A DNA stretch of 64,000 nt from an uncultured Methanobacterium sp. (GCF_963666025.1 NZ_OY762552.1:1367001-1431000); one strand, 5' to 3'; shown: positions 1-9,925, counted from the first letter of the stretch. Notes: generated by a model from the sequence alone, not told the origin. A program made the numbers and translations.

Positions 1-1
1 T

Positions 2-808
2 GATAGTGAGAAATTCAACACATTTGGAGGAAAAGGAGTATCTGCAATTGTTAATGGGAGATCAGTACTCATAGGAAACAGGAAACTTCTTATGGAAACT
101 GATGTGGAAATATCCGAGACGGAAGAAGAAATGATTTCAAATCTGGAATCAGAAGGTAAAACTGCGGTTCTTATTGCCTTAAATAATGTTTTTTCTGGTA
201 TTATAGGGGTGGCTGACACATTGAAGGAAAACACTCCCCAGGCTATAGGTGAACTTAAGAGGATGGGCCTGGAGGTAGCAATGATAACCGGCGATAATCA
301 AAAAACTGCAGATGCCATTGCCCATAAAATAGGCATAACACACGTCACAGCAGGAGTGCTGCCGGAGGATAAATCCAAGGAAGTTAAAAGACTTCAGGAT
401 CAGGGTGAAGTGGTGGCCTTTGTTGGAGATGGGATAAATGATGCCCCTGCCCTGGCTCAGGCCGATGTAGGGATAGCCATTGGTAGCGGTACTGACGTGG
501 CCATAGAAAGTGGAGAGATAGTGCTTATCAAAGACAACTTAATGGATTCTGTAGCAGGATTGCAGCTATCAGAGAAGGTGATGGGACGTATAAAGCTAAA
601 CCTTTTCTGGGCATTCGCTTACAATGTGATTCTCATACCGGTGGCTGCAGGGTTACTCTACCCCACTTTTGGGATTACTTTCCGCCCAGAATACGCTGGA
701 CTGGCCATGGCCCTGAGTTCTGTGACTGTTGTAACTCTTTCACTGCTTTTAAAAGGATATGTGCCGCCAGCCAAGAATTTGGAGTTGTCTCAGGAAAATT
801 TAAACTAA
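2..808 (+). CDS. copA: Copper-exporting P1B-type ATPase, C-terminal part (5' end outside window)
   Basis: The frame is open from the first bases of the window, so this is the last 268 residues of a larger protein. Seen: the end of the nucleotide-binding domain, the hinge motif GDGINDAPALAQADVGIAIG, and two hydrophobic helices near the C-terminus (around LFWAFAYNVILIPVAAG and LAMALSSVTVVTLSLLL). The P1B family uses ATP to pump Cu(I) out across the cytoplasmic membrane; the phosphorylated Asp, the CPC membrane motif and the N-terminal metal-binding domains would lie upstream of the window. The run of helix-6 residues with the MALSSVTVV pattern is typical of Cu(I) pumps rather than Zn/Cd pumps. 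A YHS metal-binding mini-protein follows 134 bases downstream on the same strand, which fits copper handling. Confidence 0.88.
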   Translation, partial: DSEKFNTFGGKGVSAIVNGRSVLIGNRKLLMETDVEISETEEEMISNLESEGKTAVLIALNNVFSGIIGVADTLKENTPQAIGELKRMGLEVAMITGDNQKTADAIAHKIGITHVTAGVLPEDKSKEVKRLQDQGEVVAFVGDGINDAPALAQADVGIAIGSGTDVAIESGEIVLIKDNLMDSVAGLQLSEKVMGRIKLNLFWAFAYNVILIPVAAGLLYPTFGITFRPEYAGLAMALSSVTVVTLSLLLKGYVPPAKNLELSQENLN

Positions 809-942
809 AAAATCAGTCAAATTGATCGAATAGATGATGAAAGAATAAATTTAAAATAAAAAATTCTGGAATCTTAAAAAAATAAGAACAATGAACTTCA
901 AAATCAGTTGTGTGCAAAAAAACCGTTATGAGGTGATATGAT

Positions 943-1089
943 ATGGCCATAGACCCAATCTGCAAAATGGATGTGGATGAAAAGAGTGCAAAGTTTATAA
1001 GTGAATACAAAGGTAAAAAATACTACTTCTGTGCTCCAGGATGCAAAAAAGAGTTTGATGAAAATCCTGAAAGATATGCAGAAGAATAA
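943..1089 (+). CDS. YHS-domain metal-binding mini-protein
   Basis: A 48-residue protein that is essentially one YHS domain: DPICKMDVD near the N-terminus, then YKGKKYYFCAPGCKKEF, then an ENPERY end. YHS domains bind soft metals, mainly through the conserved cysteines (here C6, plus the FCAPGC pair), and often occur fused to, or beside, copper ATPases. An AGGTGAT ribosome binding site lies 5 bases before the ATG at 943. The gene follows the CopA fragment on the same strand and precedes another small gene by 49 bases, so the three may form a copper operon. Role in copper delivery or buffering is inferred from family and position; nothing in the sequence proves the metal. Confidence 0.85.
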   Translation: MAIDPICKMDVDEKSAKFISEYKGKKYYFCAPGCKKEFDENPERYAEE

Positions 1090-1138
1090 CATTCCATAAT
1101 TATAACATCCAATAAGAACACATTAACGGAGGGATTTC

Positions 1139-1264
1139 ATGGGATTATTAGACTCAGTAACTAAAAAAGCCACTAAAGAACTGCAAAAACAGGCAAAAGG
1201 AAAAGGTGGCAAAGAAATAGAGAAAATGGCTAGAAGTGAACTTAAAAAACGGTTCAAAATTTAA
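1139..1264 (+). CDS. Small basic protein of unknown function (41 aa)
   Basis: A 41-residue open frame starting with MGLLDSVTKKATKEL and ending KKRFKI. It is strongly basic (Lys/Arg rich) and would form one or two amphipathic helices; there are no cysteines, so direct metal binding is unlikely. Support for its being real: a GGAGGG ribosome binding site 5 bases upstream of ATG 1139, a length and composition typical of small archaeal proteins, and its place 49 bases after the YHS gene on the same strand. I do not recognise a family. It could be a nucleic-acid-associated or membrane-surface helper in the copper operon, but that is only inference from neighbours. Confidence 0.6.
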   Translation: MGLLDSVTKKATKELQKQAKGKGGKEIEKMARSELKKRFKI

Positions 1265-1463
1265 TTTGAACCCCTTAAATTTTTTCCAATCATCAAAGTT
1301 TCAATAGTTTTAATTTTTTAACTATTTTCACTATTTTTTAACTAATTTCTTCATGAAAATTTTTCTTCCTAAAAAAAACTAAACAGGGATTCAATCATGG
1401 ACATAGATTAATTCAAAGGTTAATTGAAGTCTTCCCTTTATTTTTATTATTCAAGATTAAACT

Positions 1464-1491
1464 GAGGGGGCACCCCTCTTATTATGAGGGG
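1464..1491. promoter_or_regulatory. Three-part repeat able to form two mutually exclusive hairpins
   Basis: The segment reads GAGGGG, a GCA loop, CCCCTC, a 7-base AT-rich spacer, then GAGGGG again. The central CCCCTC (1473-1478) can pair with either the left copy (1464-1469) or the right copy (1486-1491), but not both. It lies in the 401-base gap between two converging small genes, so it may be a bidirectional terminator; a switching RNA is also conceivable. The rest of the gap, 1265-1463 and 1492-1665, is AT-rich and shows no gene I can support. Confidence 0.4.
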
Positions 1492-1665
1492 CAATCTAAC
1501 CTATGTTCTGATATCTGATGTGGGTTTGGTAAGAGCATGAGAAAAGTAATAAATATAGGAAAAAAATTTAAAATAAATATTTAAAAACCTGTAGTTCCAT
1601 ACGTGACTTATCCAATTTTAAATACACTTAATTTAACATACTTATATTATTTTTAACAGACAGAA

Positions 1666-1764
1666 CTATCCTTTATTCTGATTAAATTTGTTATAAATAA
1701 TCAAAAGCACCATTGCGGCCATAATTCCTAAAAAGGCCCCTATTACTGCGTTTACCAGATTCAT
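1666..1764 (-). CDS. Single-span membrane mini-protein (32 aa)
   Basis: A 32-residue peptide on the minus strand beginning MNLVNAVIGAFLGIMAAMVL and ending in a short polar tail, YNKFNQNKG. Almost the whole N-terminal part is one hydrophobic helix with small residues (G9, G13, A16, A17) suited to helix packing. A GAGGAG ribosome binding site lies 8 bases upstream of the ATG, which is the main reason for believing in so short a gene. The C-terminal tail is weakly basic, predicting a cytoplasmic C-terminus. Function unknown. Downstream on the same strand there is only intergenic sequence, so it appears to be a stand-alone gene. Confidence 0.6.
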   Translation of the reverse strand: MNLVNAVIGAFLGIMAAMVLLIIYNKFNQNKG

Positions 1765-1791
1765 TTTATTTACTCCTCAAATACCAATTAT

Positions 1792-1876
1792 CATTCAAAT
1801 CAGCTAGTTATCATCTATTCGCCAATTAACATTCAAATCAGCATTGCCATCCATCAGTCGATTACCATCAAATCAG
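1792..1876. repeat. Degenerate tandem repeat, about 35-38 bp period
   Basis: The core cattcaaatcag occurs at 1792-1803 and 1830-1841, with a variant ccatcaaatcag at 1865-1876. The surrounding bases (ttatca, ccaatta, ttaccat) are also partly shared, so this is a degenerate tandem array of about three units. It sits between the 32-residue gene and the end of truD. Confidence 0.6.
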
Positions 1877-1922
1877 GTTAGTTACCATTAATCGCCCATA
1901 CCATCAATTCAGATGAATCATT

Positions 1923-3192
<1,270 letters not shown>

Positions 3193-3213
3193 GAAGTTGT
3201 AATGTAATCTAAT

Positions 3214-3339
3214 TAATCATAATCGGATAATTTAATGTATTTAATAATCATGATCTGTTGTGAAATAGTAATTTATTAAACATGATCTATTGGCCAATAG
3301 TAATTAGTAATCATAATCTGTTAGTCCAATGTAATTATT
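3214..3339. repeat. Degenerate tandem repeat in the truD upstream gap
   Basis: About four degenerate units of 30-36 bases share a taatcatgatctgtt-like core (near 3214, 3245, 3279 and 3308) followed by an aatagtaatt-like segment. They occupy the 445-base gap between truD (minus) and the M14-like gene (plus). The remainder of the gap, to about 3575, is AT-rich with no gene I can support. Confidence 0.55.
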
Positions 3340-3575
3340 CATTGTAATGTAATTTATTTATCACTCCGTGATGATCCATCATAACAAAATTAAATACTGT
3401 CGTAACTTGTTTCATTTTTTAAATACAACTCTAAGGGAAACTGCCAATAACAGGCATTATATGGTTTAATATCTTTGATGAACCTGATTTTAAGATTTTT
3501 ATATAAAGGATACAGTCCTTGATTTGTAGATAAAAATTAATTAATCCTTTAACGATCCAATACCCCGTGATGATA

Positions 3576-3584
3576 ATTTATATA
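3576..3584 (+). promoter_or_regulatory. Putative archaeal TATA box for the 3622 gene
   Basis: The sequence atttatata matches the archaeal box A consensus. With a usual 25-base spacing, transcription would start near 3606, about 15 bases before the ATG at 3622, leaving just room for the GGGGGCGAT ribosome binding site. Confidence 0.5.
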
Positions 3585-3621
3585 TGTTCTGGGATTAAAC
3601 ATCCTTCATCGGGGGCGATTC

Positions 3622-4404
3622 ATGAAGGCTAAATTAAAGGTTTTAGAAAGGAAGATAGAAGATTTAATAAACAAAATAAAAGACCATCAGCATCATCAGC
3701 TAATTTTAGGGATTTTTACAATCTTTTGCCTTTTTCTGGTCCTGATTCCCATCTACAATGCTTATTCTGCAGAAGAACCCCTGACAAACATTCCAGCCAC
3801 CCAGGTGTCCCTGGGTAATGAATCTTATGGAAATGTGATGAAAGAAGGCCCTTACGGTAACACCAGTTCCCCAGTGAAAATAGCCTACATTCTGGGAGAA
3901 CACCCCCGTGAATATCCAGCACATAAAGCAGTGTCTGAAATCGTGAAACAAGATTCCAGTTCTTTGAAATACTGTTACTATCTTTACTACATTAATGTTA
4001 CCCAGTATGCATCTGATTTTTCTAAAGGAAGAATGAACGGGCAGTTACTCGCCAATGAATATGTGGTTCCGGATATTGCCCAGGGAAAGTTCGGTCTGGC
4101 CATCGATGTTCATGGAACTGATGGAGCTTATCCCAAAAAAGTTTTCATATTCACCCCTGCCCAGAAGGGGGCTTCTCTGGATATTGCCTATAACATTACC
4201 CAGAATGTTGCAGGTGTCCCATATTATACTGCCCCTAACCCCAGCAGTACCACTTATACCACCATACCTTTGATTAAAGGCGGAGTCCCAGCTATTGTTT
4301 ACGAATCATTCACTGACCAACCATATAGCATGGTCAAAGAACAGAACAGGAAGTTTATTTCAGGTGTGGATAATCTCAATCTAGATGCAAATCCCTGTTA
4401 TTAA
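3622..4404 (+). CDS. Membrane-anchored or exported M14-like (carboxypeptidase/deacylase fold) protein
   Basis: A 260-residue protein with a charged N-terminus, one hydrophobic segment at about residues 28-46, and an outward-facing domain. Seen motifs resemble the zinc site of the M14/aspartoacylase superfamily: GEHPRE (H94, E97, an HxxE pair), DVHGTDG (H164) and VYESF (E228, in the place of the catalytic Glu). A paralogue at 42135-42875 on the other strand keeps every one of these residues. The family removes C-terminal residues or acyl groups using zinc; the substrate here is unknown, and pseudomurein peptide or a cell-surface amide is only a guess. GGGGGCGAT precedes the ATG. It is flanked by a tandem-repeat gap and a decayed region. 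Confidence 0.6.
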   Translation: MKAKLKVLERKIEDLINKIKDHQHHQLILGIFTIFCLFLVLIPIYNAYSAEEPLTNIPATQVSLGNESYGNVMKEGPYGNTSSPVKIAYILGEHPREYPAHKAVSEIVKQDSSSLKYCYYLYYINVTQYASDFSKGRMNGQLLANEYVVPDIAQGKFGLAIDVHGTDGAYPKKVFIFTPAQKGASLDIAYNITQNVAGVPYYTAPNPSSTTYTTIPLIKGGVPAIVYESFTDQPYSMVKEQNRKFISGVDNLNLDANPCY

Positions 4405-4531
4405 CCTTTGATGGGACAACCATCTATTTCGCCTCTGTCGCAACCTATAAATATTAAACACTTACAATGACTGCCTATTTATCAAGATATCTGTAATATC
4501 CAAAACTAATTGTTTTTTCATAGTACATTTT

Positions 4532-4890
4532 TTATAAATTCCCCTTTTTAAGTCTAATAATATAGTCTCTACCAAAGAAAATAATGAGAAGTATAAAAAG
4601 TCCAATATAATAAACGTATCTATATGATAAATATTCGTTGGTTCTAAATAAGAATATATACATTAATATTAATCCCCATAGTGCAATTACACTAAAAACT
4701 AGAATAAAATAGTTTTTATTAAAATGACCTTTGTTCCTGAATATTCCGTTATAATACAGAGTATTCCTGCCAACAAAAGAAAGGGATTAGGTAATACACC
4801 ATTTAAGGGTAATAATCCCATAATTATAAAAATAAAACCTGCAATGATTATTATTGTACCAATTTTAATTCGACCATCCCCAACGAGCAA
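4532..4890 (-). pseudogene. Frameshifted remnant of a four-helix membrane protein
   Basis: Two adjacent minus-strand reading frames each encode two hydrophobic helices. The first, 4699-4890, reads from a TTG without a good ribosome binding site, through IGTIIIIAGFIFIIMGLLPL and a second helix, to a stop at 4699. The second frame stays open through the overlap and continues NYFILVFSVIALWGLILMY and a further helix to a stop at 4532. Joined by a single frameshift near 4700-4740 they would make one protein of about 120 residues with four membrane helices. Neither part has a good start. I read it as a decayed gene, although two coupled small genes are possible. Family not recognised. Confidence 0.4.
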
Positions 4891-4968
4891 TTTATTTAAT
4901 AATATAATTATCTCTAGAATACCTCAAAAGAATTAATTTGAGTAAATAAATCTCTTGAGTGGTCTATT

Positions 4969-5103
4969 TTATTTCTTTGATGATTTTTTACCATATCTTC
5001 TGATTAACCATATTATTACCAACAAGATTACTAAAGTAACAAGTATACCTATGAATAATTGAGTTGATGAAACGGTAATTGTTGCGATTTCCGCACCTGC
5101 CAT
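4969..5103 (-). CDS. Single-span membrane mini-protein (44 aa)
   Basis: A 44-residue peptide: a short polar N-terminus (MAGAEIATITVSSTQ), one long hydrophobic helix (LFIGILVTLVILLVIIWLI) and a strongly basic tail (RRYGKKSSKK). By the positive-inside rule the tail is cytoplasmic and the N-terminus faces out. AAGGTGAG lies 6 bases before the ATG, and the reading frame is intact, unlike its two neighbours on the same strand, which are decayed. Function unknown. It could be a tail-anchored regulator or what survives of the neighbouring membrane cluster. Confidence 0.6.
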   Translation of the reverse strand: MAGAEIATITVSSTQLFIGILVTLVILLVIIWLIRRYGKKSSKK

Positions 5104-5124
5104 GATTTCTCACCTTCTTAACAT

Positions 5125-6373
5125 CTAATTTAAAGAAACTGAATAATGATCTGTCATTAATAAAAATTCAGAAATATCCAGTACTGACCCTGCAATAACG
5201 TCGAAGATATCACAGAATTTTTCATATCTTTTAGCAATGATTTGACCAACCCACCGTAATTATTAATAATAATAGATTATTTTATAAACGTACACCATAC
5301 CAGTTTCAGAATTGTACCAGCAAGGTATACTAATTTCTTCACTATTTTCATTAGGATTATAGTGTATTTCAGGTCCAGAATAAACTCCAGGGTTTATTGG
5401 ATTATAACTACTATGTAAAACGTCTTTCCAGAAAATATCAACAACACCATTCATATCGATTGGAATCTCTGAAGGAGGATAAGCAAATGGGTTATATGAT
5501 GGATTGGTCCCATTCCATGGTAATGGGGGCCAAGTAGGTGCTGGACAAGCAAAAACCGGTGGAAGTTCATCTGTGTGACCATCCTGCGGGCTTTCCTTCT
5601 CTAAAGTCGCCTGGACTACATATAATGGACTAGTTCCAATAAAGCCAAGATCTGTATCTTTAAGTACAAGTTGAAGAGTTTGAAGACCTGCATTTTTATT
5701 AAGGATGTCTGTGATATCCAAAGCTGGTTGTGTTCCTTCAACAGTTTTTCCCTTAGTTCCGGTAATGGTCAATATATTATCCGCTGTGATATCAGCAAGA
5801 AAATAACCATTACTTGAGATATAAACGTTTCCTTTTCCATTCCATATGAAATTTGCATTTCCCAGATCCCATGGGTTTGACACCTGCCAATGATAATATC
5901 TAAATCCATTCCATGTAATACAGCAAAGAGGAGTAGTTGATTTCTCCACGCTGAATAATTTCCCATATTCCGTTTACGTCCCCCAAATGCATATGTACCC
6001 CCATAGCAATTATTAATAGTATCAATATCTCTTACTATGCCTGTTTCAAAATCAACAACCATAAAATCATTAAATGTGGACTTTATTATAATAAAACCAT
6101 TGTATTCAAAAGCTTCCACGTGTGTGCTATAATTAGAAGCTAAATAGAATAATTCCATCGCTACAGAACTAAAAGTCGAATTATATGCACTACTCATTAC
6201 ATCATATTCAATGAATGAAATGGGAGAAGATGTGGTAAAATTAAATAACCTTATATTCTCTATTGTGCCTATGACCGTCATGCCCATGCTATGATCACTT
6301 CTAACGTCTCATAAATTTGGTTTGGGTCTTCAGCAACAGAAACTATGACCGGATTGGGATGAAGATCCTGTAA
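5125..6373 (-). pseudogene. Multiply frameshifted remnant of an exported or surface protein
   Basis: A run of minus-strand coding sequence with at least three disruptions. From the 5' side: an open frame without a start (about 6288-6373, including HPNPVIVSVAEDPNQIYETL); a shifted frame 5956-6287 rich in Asn, Ser and Thr; a break near a GGGGG run at about 5960-5970 into a third frame 5263-5949 (including YYHWQVSNPWDLGNANFIW); then a double stop TAA TAA inside an att/taa slippery run at about 5257-5268; then, in the same frame, an open tail to 5125 (RWVGQIIAKRYEKFCDIFDV). Composition (Asn, Thr, Tyr, Trp, Pro rich) suggests a beta-rich cell-surface protein. Family not recognised. Sequencing error at the homopolymer is possible for one break but unlikely for all. 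Confidence 0.55.
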
Positions 6374-6599
6374 TTAATAATATTAATATTACTAATATTT
6401 AAATGTTTAATATTTATGTAAAATAAGGTGGGAGGACAACACATTTATAAAGAAAATCATCCAAAAATCCTAATAATACAAAGATTTTCAATACAAAAAT
6501 CCATCATTATCCAATATGACTAAATTAGGAATGTATGTCAAAAACAATTACACACTAACCAAAAAATGTCGCTGTGTAATCAACACACATGGTGAATCT

Positions 6600-7064
6600 A
6601 TGCCTAAACATATCACATCAGGATTGAAGTACCTGGCAGCAGTGAAACTCAGAGAACAGGGTTATTTCCAAAAAGATATTGCAGATAAGCTTGGAATGGA
6701 CCGATCAACAGTTTCACACTATTTAAATGGTAGAAATTTATCCTGGAGCTCCATAGAAGTTGCTGAAACTATCAAAAATTGCTGTAACCGGGACTTCCTG
6801 TACATGACTTACTCTTTAACCGGAGACATTGATAACACACGGACCATTGTGGATATTCTCATTGAACAGGAATTTCAGGCCAAAGTGAAGGATACTTGTA
6901 TTGGCTGCGGTGTGTGTGTGGATGCCTGTCTCATGAACAATATTTCAATCGTGGATTTAAAATGCAATATCAACAACGAAGAGTGTTGTGGCTGTCTTGA
7001 ATGCCAGTTAAACTGCCCTACCAATTCTATAAAGGTTTTGGAAGTTCAGAACCTCAATAAATGA
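6600..7064 (+). CDS. HTH regulator with C-terminal 2[4Fe-4S] ferredoxin domain
   Basis: A 154-residue fusion. Residues about 8-48 form a helix-turn-helix (KDIADKLGMDRSTVSHYLNG); residues about 98-140 hold two complete cluster motifs, C100-x2-C103-x2-C106-x3-C110 and C129-x2-C132-x2-C135-x3-C139-P. A DNA-binding protein carrying two iron-sulfur clusters is likely a redox- or oxygen-responsive regulator. The frame is open back to ATG 6516, but I chose ATG 6600 because GGTGA sits 4 bases before it and the conserved-looking part starts there; the upstream 28 residues look unlike a domain. No operon partner: it is followed by repeats and a converging gene. Targets unknown. Similar proteins occur in methanogens. 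Confidence 0.8.
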   Translation: MPKHITSGLKYLAAVKLREQGYFQKDIADKLGMDRSTVSHYLNGRNLSWSSIEVAETIKNCCNRDFLYMTYSLTGDIDNTRTIVDILIEQEFQAKVKDTCIGCGVCVDACLMNNISIVDLKCNINNEECCGCLECQLNCPTNSIKVLEVQNLNK

Positions 7065-7084
7065 TTTTAGAATCTCATTAAATG

Positions 7085-7153
7085 ATTTAATTCATCCCAC
7101 TATGATTTTAGTTCATCCTTTAGTATTTTAGTTCATCACAATTTAGTTCATCC
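7085..7153. repeat. Short tandem repeat after the HTH-ferredoxin gene
   Basis: Four copies of an attttagttcatc unit start at 7085, 7105, 7125 and 7141 (periods 20, 20 and 16; the first copy reads atttaattcatc). They begin about 20 bases after the stop codon of the HTH-ferredoxin gene, in the space between converging genes. Confidence 0.7.
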
Positions 7154-7349
7154 ACTTGAATGATTCTTTTAAATTATTGAAAGAGATTCTTTTTATTCTT
7201 GAATGATCCTTTAAATTCTTTATTTTTCCTGCAATATTTTTTTTAAAATATTTTTAAAAATAGCGATAATTTTAATTTAAAATATGACCTATCTGGGGAG
7301 GCATAACTTCCAACTTAGAAAACGTATCCAATTTCCATCCATTTAATCA

Positions 7350-8690
7350 TCAGCGACGATCAACTAAACGTTTAGGTCTACCCCTGATCTTATATAATTC
7401 AAGACCCCCCGGTCCAGTAAAATTAAAGTTAATGTTAAAGTTACCATCCAGGTATGCTGCATGTAGGGCAGGCTTGTATTGCAAGAAAGATTTTAAAAAG
7501 TTTTCCTGAACCAGTTCCGGTGCACAGTTTTTAGTATCCTGGCACTCCACACTTACCCTGAGGGTAATTTCCTCATCATCACCGTAGATAAATGCCTCAT
7601 ACTCCCCAGTTAGGTAGTCCATGTTCTCCCTCTGAAAAACACCCCTCTCAATATCTACCCGGTTAAATGGCGCACCCATGGCCCAAACTGTTTCTGCCTC
7701 CCTTTCCGGGTTCATTATCCTCATATGAGTCCTTCCACAGGGACATTTATCCTTGCTTACCACCACAGAAGTGTCCTCGGTGTCATAATTCAAAAGTAAG
7801 GTGCCGGTTTTACCCCCTGGAGGTAGGAGAGTGGTTAAAACTATTCTACCACATTCTCCTTCATCTATAAAGTTTTCCATGGCCGGATCGTATAGATCCA
7901 GATGCACCATGTCTTCAGGAACATGTAAGCCCACCTTTTTGTGACACTCCCCGCACATGGTACCCTCAGTACTACCATAGGTGTTGTAAACTGGAACCCC
8001 CCACAATTCCTCAACATAAGCCCGTGATTCATCAGCGAAACTTTCCCCTCCGGCTATTAAATGTTTTATACTTGATTCTTGGGGATTTATACCTTCTTTT
8101 TCCATCCTTCGAGCCAATCTGATGAGTTTGAATACACTGGCCACTATCCCTGTGGGCTGGTAATTGTTCATTATACGCACTGGGAATGAACATTTCCCCT
8201 CGGGTATGATGGCCATTCCAATTTTTTGGGCGGCCAGGGTCATGGTATTGGCCCCTACATTCATCCCGTAACTGGCGCAGATCACCACCCGGTCACCGGT
8301 GCCAAAATTCTGGGAAACAAAAGCACGAGCGTATTTTTCTGCATAACGATTCCAATCTTCCCAGGTTAAAAAAAATGATTTAGGCATACCACTGGTACCA
8401 CTGGTCTCGTGGATGGTGTAAATCTCATCCCAATCCATACATTTGAACTCAAATTCTTCAGTTTCAGGGGGCTGCTGTTCCCGCATGACCTTTCCACTGA
8501 TTATAGGCAGTTCACGCAGATCCTCGTGCTCCCTGATATCCCCCGGATTTATATTATTCTGCTGAAACCATTTACGATAAAATAACGAGTTTTCTGCAGC
8601 GTATTGCACAGTATAACGGATTCTCTCGTCAACCAATGCATCCAACTCATCCCGAGGCATGGTTTCAATTTCTTCCCGGAAATAATCCAT
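7350..8690 (-). CDS. ftsA: Coenzyme F390 synthetase (PaaK-like adenylate-forming ligase)
   Basis: A 446-residue member of the phenylacetate-CoA ligase branch of adenylate-forming enzymes. Seen: the AMP-binding loop TSGTSGMPKSFFLTWEDWNR, YNTYGSTEGTMCGE (motif A5), LLLNYDTED, and a Cys-containing CPCGRTHMRI block. The sequence closely matches what I recall of the Methanothermobacter F390 synthetase, including the ending GLELYKIRGRPKRLVDRR. That enzyme adenylates or guanylates oxidised coenzyme F420 when cells meet oxygen, which may signal redox stress. A GGGGGAT site precedes the ATG. The symbol ftsA has been used for this enzyme in methanogens and is unrelated to the cell-division protein. It is divergent from the ABC importer with a 275-base shared gap. 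Confidence 0.82.
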   Translation of the reverse strand: MDYFREEIETMPRDELDALVDERIRYTVQYAAENSLFYRKWFQQNNINPGDIREHEDLRELPIISGKVMREQQPPETEEFEFKCMDWDEIYTIHETSGTSGMPKSFFLTWEDWNRYAEKYARAFVSQNFGTGDRVVICASYGMNVGANTMTLAAQKIGMAIIPEGKCSFPVRIMNNYQPTGIVASVFKLIRLARRMEKEGINPQESSIKHLIAGGESFADESRAYVEELWGVPVYNTYGSTEGTMCGECHKKVGLHVPEDMVHLDLYDPAMENFIDEGECGRIVLTTLLPPGGKTGTLLLNYDTEDTSVVVSKDKCPCGRTHMRIMNPEREAETVWAMGAPFNRVDIERGVFQRENMDYLTGEYEAFIYGDDEEITLRVSVECQDTKNCAPELVQENFLKSFLQYKPALHAAYLDGNFNINFNFTGPGGLELYKIRGRPKRLVDRR

Positions 8691-8965
8691 TTAAATCCCC
8701 CTTTCTAACATTAAACCATTAATGAGTATTCAGTGCATCTATCCTTTATTAAATATTAAATTCCCAAACTAATAATGATTACGAATTTTAAATCACCCCG
8801 AAGGAAACAAAAAAAGAACAGTATTTAAAAGATTAACCTTAAAAATAAACTAGAATAATAGTCAAGAATATTTAAATTGAAAAAACAATTTGAATCAGAT
8901 AATATTGTCAAAAAGAAGAATTTCATAAAATATTTAAGATTACTTAAAAGGGAATGGGGAGATTT

Positions 8966-9925
8966 ATGAAACTTTACAATATTATAATTATATTGTTAGC
9001 TGTTTTAGTGGTTGTGGGGGCTTCCCTGGAATATTACTCCAATACATCCAATGATCAAAATACCATCAAAGTAGCTTACTTACCCACTGATCACAGCGCC
9101 GCGCTACTAGTAGCCCAATATAATAAAACCTACGAAAACAACGGTTTAAATGTTAAAACCGTTCAAATAAGTACCGGTTCCAGTATTGTAGACGCAGTGG
9201 CCAGTGGTGATGTTGATATTGGTTATGTAGGGATTACTCCAGCCATGCAGGGGATAAGTAAAGGAGTTCCCATTAAGGTGGTGGGATCGGTTAACATGGT
9301 TGGAAGCGGAATTGTGGTTCAACCCAACTCCACCATAACCAGTCCTGCAGATTTAAAGGATAAAAAAATAGCCACACCTGGAGTCAGCTCCATACAACAG
9401 GTATTATTACTTTATGAACTGCAAAAATATAATATTACTCAACAAGATGTGGATCTAATTTCAATAAATGTTTTTAACATCCCCTCAGCACTTGCAGCCA
9501 AAAAAGTTGATGCTTACATCTCCTATGAACCATTTGTGTCAATAGCACCCTATCGAGGTGTAGGTCAGGTGTTAATGTACTCTGATGATATTCTGAAAGA
9601 TCATCCCTGCTGCGTGATTATCGCCAGGGAAGATTTTATAGAGCAAAATCCTCAAGAACTAAATACATTCCTCCAGATCCATAAGAACTCGACAGAATAT
9701 GTCAATACTCACCTTAATACCACCGCAAGTATACTTACTCAGGAATTAACCACCAACGAAGAGGTTGAGACTATGTCTCTTCAGCACATCAGATTCGTTT
9801 ACTCGGTGGATAAAGGATATCAGGATAACGTTTTAAACTTCATGAATATTGAAATCAACATGGGATACTTGAAATCGAACCTTACAGCTAATCAAATATT
9901 CAATACACAATTTTTAGGCGGTTAA
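8966..9925 (+). CDS. ABC importer substrate-binding protein, SsuA/TauA/NMT1-like
   Basis: A 319-residue protein with an N-terminal hydrophobic segment (about residues 5-20) that anchors or exports it, followed by a periplasmic-binding-protein fold: VAYLPTDHSAALLVAQ, STGSSIVDAVASGDVDIGYV and GVSSIQQVLLLYEL are typical of the family that binds sulfonates, taurine, nitrate or thiamine precursors. ATG 8966 was chosen over ATG 8954 because GGGGAG lies 4 bases before it and the hydrophobic segment starts there. No lipobox cysteine is visible. It is the first of three genes on one strand, 18 bases before the permease. Substrate cannot be read from the sequence; a sulfonate or other small organic anion is the family default. 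Confidence 0.8.
   Translation: MKLYNIIIILLAVLVVVGASLEYYSNTSNDQNTIKVAYLPTDHSAALLVAQYNKTYENNGLNVKTVQISTGSSIVDAVASGDVDIGYVGITPAMQGISKGVPIKVVGSVNMVGSGIVVQPNSTITSPADLKDKKIATPGVSSIQQVLLLYELQKYNITQQDVDLISINVFNIPSALAAKKVDAYISYEPFVSIAPYRGVGQVLMYSDDILKDHPCCVIIAREDFIEQNPQELNTFLQIHKNSTEYVNTHLNTTASILTQELTTNEEVETMSLQHIRFVYSVDKGYQDNVLNFMNIEINMGYLKSNLTANQIFNTQFLGG

Noticed and set aside
5263..5949. An intact 228-residue secreted protein
   Set aside because: It opens with a GTG lacking a signal peptide, overlaps another frame that reads as its N-terminal half, and the frame continues after a double stop; the whole is better read as one decayed gene.
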